DNA from: Chelonoidis abingdonii
Taxonomy: Eukaryota; Chordata; Testudines; Testudinidae
Assembly: GCF_003597395.2 (NCBI RefSeq)
Contig: NC_133790.1
Location: forward strand, 26,557,167 to 26,621,166
Length of the DNA: 64,000 bases
Direction: 5' to 3'
A program made the translations under genes and the position numbers. A model generated the notes under the pieces. The model made no database searches, was not told the DNA's origin, and saw nothing but the letters and a program-made list of their open reading frames with translations. Within the stretch, counting starts at the first letter, position 1. The number at the start of each line of letters is the position of its first letter. Positions 44,480-53,010 of the stretch are shown in pieces.

Positions 44480-45520
44480 CTTCCAGTGCATGCTAACTTG
44501 CATTTGTCCATGCCAAATAATTTGATCTGCTAGTAAGTTGCCCCATTATGTCGTTTTCTTAGGTCCCTCTGGAGTTCATCACAATTTTCCCTAGTCTTGA
44601 CTTACCTAAGTGAAATATTTTGCTGATAACTTACTTAATTACTCAAACATTTCTTCCAGATCAATGTTTCTCAACCAGTGGGTTGAGGAAGAGGTCATGA
44701 GAGGCAGTCAGAGAAGTGTGAGTCATTGAAAATTTCATCATAGTCTAAAGCAGAGAAAATCACACTCCTCCAGTCTCCACCCAACTTTACCCTTCCAGGT
44801 CACGGGTTCCCCGTCAATTTCTCAACACAGGCACAGATATAACTCTGCATAATTTATCATCATCGATATTGTTTACTCATACTTTCATAGTAAATGTAAG
44901 GGGGCCGTAACAATTTTTTATTTTAAATAAGGGGTCTCCCCCCTGAAAACTTTGAGAAACACTGTACTAGGTCACCTTCCCGTCCTTTGTAAATCACCAC
45001 CCACGCTATATGGGCCTGGTCCTACTCACATTGATGTCAATAGTGAACGTATTTCTATTTCAATGGGTGCTGGTTTAGGCATCATCATTATAGTATTCAT
45101 TGTTGTTATAATTTATTATTCCCCAACCCTAATTACAGAAGCATCCCCCTGTTAAAGCACTTTCCAAAAACCTGGGGACATGTCTTGCAAATTATTTCCA
45201 TACTGGCCATTTGCCATTTATTTCCTACACTCTGGTTTCTGTCTCACCAAGTTTTTAATCTATGACAGCACTTTATCTCCCAACCCCATGATTGTAAAAT
45301 TTCCTTCAGAGACTCTAGTGAAGGACTTTATCAAAAGTCCTTTGAACCTCTCCATAAATTATATTCTCTGGTTCTCCTTCTCCTGCCATTTTATTAACTC
45401 TTTCAAAGAATTCATATGGATAAGGGAGGCATGATTTACCCACATTCTTTTGTCCCTACTATATTATGCTCATCAAGGCTCATTTACTACACTATTATAA
45501 AATTACCTTCTATTTTTTCT
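44480..45520 (-). mobile_element. Decayed CR1/L3-like LINE, minus strand, interrupted
   Basis: On the minus strand the reverse-transcriptase segment is recognisable at about 45305-45345. The core that reads K-A-F-D-K-V-P-H in intact CR1-type enzymes is present as K-D-F/D-K-V-L-H with a one-base frameshift and a stop after it. Downstream parts are recognisable on the plus strand at 45205-45260 ('ccatttgccatttatttcct', 'ctcaccaagtttttaatcta') and at 44565-44660 ('tccctctggagttcatcaca', 'attactcaaacatttcttcc'). The element is split by the hAT-like insertion at 44662-44964. It is a dead copy. Confidence 0.6.
44662..44964. mobile_element. hAT-like element inserted in the LINE
   Basis: Begins CAATGTTTCTCAA (44662-44674) and ends TTGAGAAACACTG (44952-44964), inverted repeats with one mismatch. 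The CAGTG-type terminus is typical of hAT elements. The flanking octamers TTCCAGAT (44654-44661) and TACTAGGT (44965-44972) agree at 5 of 8 positions, compatible with an old 8-bp duplication. The interior has 'agagaagtgtgagtcattga' and 'ggggccgtaacaatttttta'. No transposase frame remains. Confidence 0.7.
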
Positions 45521-45624
45521 GCTAGTGAAGCATGTTTCACCAGTCTGAGATCACCCTTAGCCAATTTTCTAAGGGGGCTACAACAATCCACTGATATTGT
45601 ACCTGTAGTTAAAGACAAATATGA

Positions 45625-45715
45625 AGGACCAAATCCTCAGCTAATGGAAATCAGTATAGCTTTGTTGACTTCCATGCAATTATGCTGATTTATGCAAGTG
45701 AGGATCTGGCCCCAT
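45625..45715. repeat. Palindromic repeat ('cagctggtgtaaat' family)
   Basis: Left 'gaccaaatcctcagctaatg', right 'gatttatgcaagtgaggatc' plus 'tggcccc', hinge 'tgttgacttccatg'. Confidence 0.65.
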
Positions 45716-46124
45716 TAATAACTGTGGATAGCAGTTATTTCATTCTTTAAAACCTTTGGAACTCTCAAAAGAAGTGCAGTATGATCCTGATGTTTTACTG
45801 CAATTGCAGCTTTTACGTTGTTCCATAGCCTCTACGTTTTGTAGTTTTTCACTTTCATTACTCGTAAAGAGTAATCCTGGGATAGATATTTAGCCTCATC
45901 CTCTAATGTTCTGAGCAGGGGCGTCATTTCAGAAAAATTGAAGGGGGAGGCCAAGTTCTGTCAGTATATAGAAAATTATGTGTTTATATTGTATCCTGCA
46001 AAGATGGGGGTGGGGGGGGGGGGAGAGAGGCTTAGGGAGTGCAAAAAGTGGAGTATATAGAGTTATGGAAAGTCAAGGGTAGGGAACAACCTTACTCCAT
46101 AGCAAAGAACACCCCTCATTCTGA
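45716..46124. other. Non-coding; G run at 46007-46023
   Basis: A poly-G tract ('gggggtggggggggggggag') at 46007-46025. No gene recognised. Confidence 0.4.
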
Positions 46125-46493
46125 ATAGAGCTAGTCGGTAATTTTTCAACAGAAAGTATTTCACTGGAACCAAAGTTTTCTATGGGAAAGGGCTGGTTTT
46201 GTGGCATATCTTCTTTACTCAAAAAAATGTTGGGAAAAAATGTTTCAAAATGGTTCAACTGTTTTGTTAAAGGTTTTCTGGGCAATTTTTTTTCAAATTT
46301 ATTTTTTCATTTTTGAAATATAAATTATTTTTTGAAAAATTAAAAATGGTGAAAATGGAAGCAGAATTTATTTGAAGTAATCAAAATGGCTGTTTTGATA
46401 AACTTCAGCACTTTTTTTTTCCAGATTTTTCATTCACAGAAAATTTTTTGTCACAATTTGGGATGGGAAAACTGTTTCCTACCCAGCTCTATT
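46125..46493. mobile_element. MITE of the AAAATTTT-rich family with visible ends
   Basis: 'aatagagctagtcggtaa' at the left and, inverted, 'aatagagctgggtaggaa' at the right (from 'ttcctacccagctctatt', ending about 46493) are matching termini. The 370-bp interior consists of 'tttcaa'/'aaaaatg' words. This is the best bounded copy of the family also seen at 4085-4400, 6770-6900, 40617-40880 and 52115-52425. Confidence 0.7.
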
Positions 46494-46511
46494 TATGACC
46501 AAATCAAAGAA

Positions 46512-46765
46512 ATGGTAGCATGGCCAAGTAGATTGAGCATTGAACTGAGTCTCATGAGAGCTGCATTCTATTCCTGGCTCAGTCACTGACCTGTTGTGTG
46601 CCCTTGGCAAGAAACTTCTGCTCTCCATGCCTCAGTTTCCCCTACCACAATTTTTGTCTTGTCTATTTAGATTGTAATATCTTTGGGGGCTGGAATTTTC
46701 TCTTGCTATCTGTTGATACAGTGCCTAGCACACTGAGGCCCCATAATAGCAATCATAATATGTCT
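46512..46765 (+). mobile_element. Tortoise tRNA-derived SINE, nearly full length
   Basis: tRNA-like head with 'tggccaagtagattgagcat' (A-box region) and 'ctgcattctattcctgg' (B-box region). Then 'gtgcccttggcaagaaactt' and 'gcctcagtttcccctaccac', then the 3' part 'tagattgtaatatctttggg', 'gatacagtgcctagcacact' and 'gaggccccataatagc'. All modules are in order on the plus strand, making this the best SINE copy in the window. Confidence 0.8.
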
Positions 46766-47144
46766 TCTCTGAAATGTCTTCCTTTTATATTTGATTCTCC
46801 CCTCACACCTTTGTGATCTAGTAGATTTTTCCTTGTGATTCTTGCTTCTAATATAGTTAAATATCTTCTCATTTTTTGTCTAATGCAACAACATTGTCTC
46901 AAGGCAAATCCAGATATTGAGCATGCTATAAAATCAACTAGGAATATTTCACTAGGACCCCTAATAGACTGCATAGATATCCCCTCTCCGGTAGGTGATA
47001 TTAGATGATCTATGTTTACTTACTTCCACATTTGTTCCAAGCAATGTTTCTATAGTGAAAAGTTAAAACGTGGCCCAAATGAGCACCAGGACTCTGGGGC
47101 TCTGTACCCGTCACTGCCACAAGATCTTCCCATGGTCCTGATTT

Positions 47145-47225
47145 TCAGTGGTGCTGAGTACTTGCAGATCCCATTGACTTTCGCATGAACTGTGGCTGCT
47201 CAGCACCCTGAATGAGGCTCAGGTC
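47145..47225. repeat. Palindromic repeat ('cctgattttcagtggtgctgag')
   Basis: Left 'cctgattttcagtggtgctg', hinge 'cccattgactttcgcatgaa', right 'ctgctcagcaccctgaatga'. Confidence 0.65.
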
Positions 47226-47269
47226 GAGCACACAGAAAATGAGGCCCCAAAAGGAGTGGTTATGACAAA

Positions 47270-47410
47270 GGGGGATTTGACTTTGTCGTGCCTCAGTTTA
47301 GTCACAAGTGCAATGGGCATGACAACCCTTGTCTACCTCACTAGACGCCCTGAGTCAAAATTCCTCTAGGCTTCCAAGCCCCCTCCAAGGCACTCAAATG
47401 AAAGGCGCCC
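47270..47410 (+). mobile_element. SINE middle/3' fragment
   Basis: 'tgcctcagtttagtcacaag' and 'caatgggcatgacaaccctt' followed by 'gtctacctcactaga' resemble the SINE body after the tRNA head. Diverged. Confidence 0.4.
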
Positions 47411-47697
47411 TATTCAGTAATTGTTACATGTTAGTTTTGCATAACACCACGTGATAGGAAACAGACTGCAAGGCATGACTGGAAAAGAAAGTTAATTTTG
47501 TAGTGAAAATCCTTTCTGGGGAAAGCAAAAGATTTACTGCTAAAATGCCAAAATCAGCTGATGCCTTTTATAGCCGTTACAAATGGATTTGAGACAATGC
47601 TACATTGCAGTTAATTCCAACCACCAAGGAACAGTAGAACGCTCACAGATCTGTGACTATCAGCACCCTTAGCCTGGTTTGTAATGTAGTAGATTCT

Positions 47698-47934
47698 GGG
47701 TACATCTACACTGCAATAAAACGCTTGTGGCTAGCCCATGTTAGCTGACCTAGGCTTGCAGGGCTATAAAATTGCAGTGTGGACATTCAGGCTGGAGCCT
47801 GTGCAAGGGTCCCAGACTCAGGCTCCAGTCTGAGCCCAAACAACTACAATGGAATTTTACAGCCTGAGCCCTGTGACCCTAAGTTGGCTGACTTGGGCCA
47901 GCCAAAAGCGTGATATTGTAGTGTAGACATACCC
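47698..47934. mobile_element. MITE with 'gggta(c/t)(a/g)tctacact' ends
   Basis: Begins GGGTACATCTACACTGCAAT and ends with the inverse of GGGTATGTCTACACTACAAT (three mismatches over 20). The interior has 'cctgagccctgtgaccctaa' and 'gcccatgttagctgacctag', and the inverted pair 'ggctagccc'/'gggccagcc'. 237 bp, no target duplication identified. Confidence 0.82.
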
Positions 47935-47937
47935 GTA

Positions 47938-48028
47938 AAGGCCAGATCTCCAGCTGGTGGAAATCATGGCTCCCACTGACTTCCGTTGAACTCCAGTGAC
48001 TTACAGCAGTTGAGGTTCCAGCCCATCT
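47938..48028. repeat. Palindromic repeat ('cagctggtgtaaat' family)
   Basis: 'ggccagatctccagctggtg' at the left, 'ttacagcagttgaggttcca' at the right, hinge 'ctgacttccgttgaact'. It lies 4 bp from the MITE. Confidence 0.65.
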
Positions 48029-48599
48029 TCTAACACCAAGATAGAAAAGACAGCTCATCTGTTAGATGACCATTTTCTGGCCTTATTGAGGGCTCCATTG
48101 TGGATTTACCACAAGCCCTCATTAAGGGGCAGCATGTAGTTGCACTGGCCTGTGAGAAGAGCAGGCTCCAAATTGTGGTTGAGTCACAATTGCTGCCCTC
48201 ATTTCTCTCTTGTTTTGGAAGGAAATAATCTGTGCCAGCCTTTCACCTAATGTGGATTACCTCCTCTTCCATGCTCGCTCAGTTATACTGGTTGGCATGC
48301 TGGTGGCGGGGGGCGGGGAGGTGGCAGCAAAGTCAGTGCTCCACTCACTGCCCTGTCCCACCCACCTGCACTGGAAAGGAAGTAATGGCCTCATGGAGAC
48401 ATCTATCCTACCCTGTGCTGCAGGTAGCCCACAGAGAGGAATAAGGGGCTGTTTTATGCCACTTAATCCCCTGTGCAGGTACCTAGAATGAGCCATAATT
48501 TCACCCATTACAATGAAAAGCTACAATCCTCCTCCCTTTTCTCTCTCTCTGCCTCACTCCCCATTTAGCAGCATCACTCATGATCCTTTCACATCGAGG
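48029..48599. other. Non-coding; G-rich tract at 48302-48322
   Basis: A short quadruplex-prone tract 'ggtggcggggggcggggagg' lies at about 48301-48320. Nothing else recognised. Confidence 0.35.
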
Positions 48600-48720
48600 A
48601 AGATGTCACCGCTGGATGATAGACGACAAGACACATGCATGATTGATAAGGGCCTATTAAAAAATGAGACACCTTTGAATTCACTGAGTAATAATAGGCA
48701 TGGAGTATGCTTTTAGTCTT
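48600..48720. promoter_or_regulatory. Candidate conserved non-coding element
   Basis: 'catgcatgattgataagggc', 'ctattaaaaaatgagacacc' and 'tttgaattcactgagtaata' form an unbroken unique-looking block with a TGATTGAT-type PBX/HOX-like motif (48640-48647). No transposon signature. Conservation untested. Confidence 0.25.
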
Positions 48721-49559
48721 TCTCTCGCTCTCTTTTTTTATGAAGAGGTGATGGATGTTTCTGTGGAAAGGTATAACGCCCTCCTGAATGAGACGCTCTT
48801 ACATCTCCCATCAAAATTCCTAGGTCAAAGGAAAGGCTTTAATTTCACTGTTCACACTCAGCCAAGTGAAATATGTGCTAGGCATGAAAGACACCTGTTC
48901 TCAGTGCAAAACTGCAGAGAATTTTGGAAAAAAGAAGTGAAAGGCTACCCAGCAATTTGGCTGTCACTTGTTTTCTCAGGAAACTTCCGAGTGATGTGTG
49001 TGGATGTGCATGTGCGCCTGTGTTTATTTCATACATACATATGTCCCAAGGAAAACTAGCCCTTGGGGTGAAAGATACAAAGAATCAATTTGTTGCATAA
49101 CTTTTCCTTCTAAAATTGGTAGCCACCACATCATATAGCATTGCAGATAAGCTGTAATGTACCTGGACTTGTTTTTTCCTCCCTTCCACTTCAGGGTGAC
49201 CTTGTGAGGACATTTAAAATTTCATCTTTTATTACTTTGCTGAGAGCTAATCTCCAAGCCTTTTGCTAGGTATGTGTTTACCACTCAACTCAAAGCCTGC
49301 CCGACTTGATGGGAGACTTTCCATCGACCTCAGTAGGTCTCACTGATCTATTCAGATTGGTCCATTGTTCCTATATCACAGGTCCTCAGCAGAATAGCAG
49401 ATTTTAATACAGTATAAAAACAGAGTATCCAAACAGGCTTACACCCACATATCATACCAGGAGAAACACACAGACACCCAACAGTATCCTCCCAATCCTA
49501 ACAACATCTCCCAACCCATCTTCGTCCCTGCTCTTAAACATCCCACCCCACTTCAGAAT
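48721..49559. other. Non-coding, nothing recognised
   Basis: The 119-codon plus frame at 48700-49059 has no domain. 49230-49270 may continue the unique-looking sequence. Confidence 0.3.
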
Positions 49560-49870
49560 GTGTCTTGGAGGACAAATGGGTCTTACAGCATGCCCTGAAT
49601 GGAACCAAATCTGGATGTTGGTAAACCAAGGAGAACAGTGAGGTGTTTAGCTAAGGGCCTCTCACTGAGCAAAGGTTGCTGTAGACACCTACCTCTTTAT
49701 ATCAGAAAGGAGCTGTCAGCTCAGAAGCTTCAGGTGATCTCAGTGCACAAGAAGAGAATTGACCTCAGATAGCCAGGACCCAAGCCTTGCAGGTCTTTAA
49801 AAGTCAAAAGCAAGACCTTTAATGTAGCCTGGAAATTGACATGCAGTGTAGGGCATTAGGATAACATGCC
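49560..49870. mobile_element. Probable old LINE-derived segment
   Basis: 'aagccttgcaggtctttaaa', 'gcaagacctttaatgtagcc' and 'tggaaattgacatgcagtgt' have the flavour of a widespread vertebrate LINE segment seen in reptiles and birds. No domain or terminus is visible, so class and strand are uncertain. Confidence 0.35.
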
Positions 49871-50069
49871 CTGTGCGTGAAACTGTGCTTAACATCCAGG
49901 CTGTCTCATTCAGCACCAACTGCAGCTTCCCCCCCTATATCAGTCTAATCTCTTATTGTATGGCATGGGTATTCATCCATCTCATTACCAATTGTTGTGC
50001 AATGTATGTTGTCTGGCAAAGACACATTTTAACAGCATTTCAGAATGCTCTCTTTCCCTGGAGCCTATA

Positions 50070-50260
50070 CAGGTATCTCCCTTAAAATATGTTTAATTAA
50101 TAGAGTATTAATTGTATGCAAATTCAGTCCCAACGGCTGATCCAAAGCTTTCATTTTGCTGATTATAAAACAGATGCTTATCTGCTACACTACAGCTCAC
50201 TTCCAATAAGTGTGTTAGCGGCAGTCTCTGGGCATTTATTTCATCAAAGGTGTTCACTGT
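50070..50260. promoter_or_regulatory. Candidate conserved non-coding element with octamer
   Basis: An AT-rich unique block with a perfect octamer ATGCAAAT (50116-50123) directly preceded by ATTGT (SOX-like half), plus 'tgtttaattaatagagtatt' and 'gctgattataaaacagatgc'. Reads like a POU/SOX/homeodomain enhancer; unproven. Confidence 0.3.
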
Positions 50261-50782
50261 GTCTAACCCAGGTCCTGAGCATGTTGCAAAACTTATATTA
50301 AACAAATCTAACAAAATGTGAGAACTGTGTAGGCCCATGGATTGGAAAATAAAAACTACAGGCCTGCTACAGTATATTCCCAATGCAGCTAGCAATCTGG
50401 GGCAACATCTTCCAAACCATCACTCAAACACCCCCATTCATTCATCCCAAACAATCTGCATCTCCAGGAAAACTGAGAGGTGAAATTAACTTCTGTGTGG
50501 ATGGCCAGTAAAAGGCCTATACCCAAGGTCTTTACCTCACTAGGTTAGATAGAGGCCTTTTGCTCACTCTCTGCACAGGCCAATTCCATCCTCGAAAAAG
50601 GGCCTAACCCTTAATTAACACACAATAATTGTGTAAATCTAAATTAACCACTTAGTTATTCACTTTTAAGGTGCTGCAGAAAAATCCTTTTTTAGCCACT
50701 CTGGCCTACTCCCAAGGCCAAAGCCTTCAAATATAGGTGCCACACAGAAAGATCTTATATCTATTTTGGTATCTAAAAAAGG
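50261..50782. other. Non-coding, nothing recognised
   Basis: No repeat or gene supported. Confidence 0.3.
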
Positions 50783-50935
50783 GCCTGATTTTCAGAGGTG
50801 CTGAGCACCCAGAAGCTTCCAGTCATTTCACTGGGAGCTGCAGCTGTTCAGAACCTCTGACAATCAGGACAATTATTTAGGTGCCTAAATACAGAATTAG
50901 GCCCAGATGAGGGTCTAAGCCTTAGTGCCTACATT
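50783..50935. repeat. Palindromic repeat ('cctgattttcagaggtgctgag') plus neighbour
   Basis: Left 'gggcctgattttcagaggtg', hinge 'tttcactgggagct', right 'cagaacctctgacaatcagg' make one hairpin (50783-50870). 'aggtgcctaaatacagaatt' plus 'aggccc' after it belongs to a second family. Confidence 0.7.
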
Positions 50936-52114
50936 TAGATACCCAGTTTGGATACTTTGGTCACCCTCTGTCACTAAAAGATGTCTGGGTGATTTCAGGT
51001 CCCTTTCTGCGGGGCTGTTTCCCTCCCTCCCAAGACTTTTTTGTATGAAGTTGCCAGCTGTTGAAACTTGCTTTTTCTCTAGACCTTCATGTATCTGCTG
51101 ACCATCAGCAACCCTCTTCATCTGAATGGCTGGAGAGGGCCTGGGTATGTTGGAAGCACTGGCTGAGTGGCTCTGGCTCCACACTCAAGGACTGGCCTGA
51201 GGTCAGTTTTCAGTAGGCACCAGAAGCTGGCAAAAGGTCCTTGGAAGAAGGGAATGTGGTCATACTCCTCTCCACTGCTGAAGATGGAGCTTCTGCCAGG
51301 CTGGATTCCTGAGGCATCTGGATAGCGTCTGTCAGCAAGGTGTGATATTAAAGGGATGGGGAAGCAGAGGGGGTGGCAAACTGGGCTGTAGGGGCCAGCA
51401 ATCCAGACAGGTTCTTCTGGCTGCCTCCACACAGGTGTAGCTGGGAGGCTGCATGTGCATCAAGGGTGCTGTCTGAGAGCCTGTCATTAGCAAGGAAGCA
51501 TGGCCCAGGCCCTTGGAGGGGTCAATGGTGATATTTGTCTCCCTGTTCAGAAGGGGGTGAGGCTGAGGTGTCTGTGTGTATATCAGTTTAAGTGATCTCT
51601 TTCCATTTGGTGTGGTGCTTTTTGTAAAAAAAAAAAAAAAAAACCTCACCTGCTGGCTTTCCGCAGACTGCCTGGCACCAGTGGTCATTTCTGTAGGCTA
51701 AGGCTTGTCAATGTAAGCGGTAGGGCCAGGTGTAAATCTGCCCTGGCATTCCACCCTCCCAGGCCTCCACCTGAGGGGAAGCTCGCCTTTATTACAGAGA
51801 GCAAGCAAATAAACCCAACAATCGCTTTGCCCTTCAGACGAACCCCCCCACCGCCGCGTATTGGTTTTTACAGCGTGCCTTAAAGTAAACCCCCCTCAGC
51901 TGTTTGTTAAAGCAAAGCAAACAAAGGCAATTCCAGCTCACACACAAATCCACTTGTTTGCTGGAGACGGCGGCAGCAGCAGGACAGTGAGGGGACGGGG
52001 AGACGTGCCTGGTGTAGTCGGAATAGGCTCATTATCGGGGAGGGGAGACAGACAGGCAGCCCAGCAGCAGACCCTGTAGGAAAACTCTGTTTTTAAAGTC
52101 ATATTTTTCCTCCA
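50936..52114. other. Non-coding; poly-A at 51626-51643
   Basis: A run of 18 A at 51626-51643 is not attached to a recognisable retrotransposon. 51330-51700 contains overlapping minus-strand frames without domains. From 51800 CpG and GC rise. Confidence 0.4.
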
Positions 52115-52425
52115 TGAAACAATTCGACACATTTTTGGGGGGGAAACAACTGCAAGGGGGTCTTTTTATAGGAGGGGAATCGAAATGAGGGGGGCAGGTG
52201 AACTTTGAAAAATGTGAAATACGTTGCTAACATGCATTTTAAAAAACTGGGGCTTCTGGGTAATAAAATTGCATTTGACTTAATTTTTTTTGCCAAGAAG
52301 TCAATTTTTTGCCGGGGAAAAAACTGTAATTTTTTTTCTATCAAAGTGTTGGAAAATCGTTCTGAAATTTCAGAGAATTTTTTTTTAAAGTGCAGCGTTT
52401 GACCAGACGTGCCTATCTCTGCCTG
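52115..52425. mobile_element. AAAATTTT-rich MITE-like element
   Basis: 'aaaactgtaattttttttct', 'ggaaaatcgttctgaaattt' and the right end 'gtttgaccagacgtgcctat' match the family of 46125-46493. Confidence 0.5.
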
Positions 52426-52739
52426 AGATGCTCTTGGTTTTTCTCACTTGCCGCCCCCCTAGCAATCCCAGACTGGACCCTTACCCCTTCGAGGAGCTCT
52501 TCCTACACTTGAGAGGGGTTTTGTTTGTAGCAGTTCTCTCGAAAAGCTATTGCTCCTTGATCAATCCACATGTCCCCATGGTTTTCATTACGAGACGGGG
52601 GAGAGTTTCCTATCAAGAACTGCTTTAATCTTGACTGCGTTCTGAAAGCTACAGGTTTTCAATTCTTCTAGGCCACCTTTTGATTTATTTATTTATTTTT
52701 TTACTCAACATTATGAATCCTCCCTTCAAGCTGAAATCC
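52426..52739. other. Non-coding, nothing recognised
   Basis: 'tgatttatttatttattttt' low complexity at 52681-52700. No gene. Confidence 0.3.
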
Positions 52740-53010
52740 TTCCTGGCCAGATCTTCCCCAAAGTAACCATTCTGTGGATGTAGCAACTCCTAATTAATTA
52801 TAACTTATCTCATAACTTGTCAGCATCAGATGTTTGATCCTGTTTAGAAACCATATTCCCAGGCGACCAAGTACTCTGGGAATAGGTTGCTGCTGCTCAA
52901 TAGTGATTTAATGGACGCATTAATGCTGAGACAGATGACTCTATAGGCATGTTAAGTAATACATCAGGAATACTTCCCGAGTAGCAACTTTACAATTCAC
53001 TACAGCCCTG
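52740..53010. promoter_or_regulatory. Candidate conserved enhancer (paired-type TAAT sites)
   Basis: TAATTAATTA at 52791-52800 is a palindromic paired-class homeodomain site. Around it are 'catcagatgtttgatcctgt', 'ggttgctgctgctcaatagt' and 'gatttaatggacgcattaat', all without transposon traits. Start of the transposon-poor 11.6-kb block. Confidence 0.35.

Noticed and set aside
5110..50935. CRISPR-like array from the recurrent palindromes
   Set aside because: The repeats are dispersed, diverged and irregularly spaced, and the genome is a vertebrate.
51626..51643. A18 run as a processed-pseudogene tail
   Set aside because: The sequence before it shows no recognisable coding or retroposon body and there is no visible target duplication.
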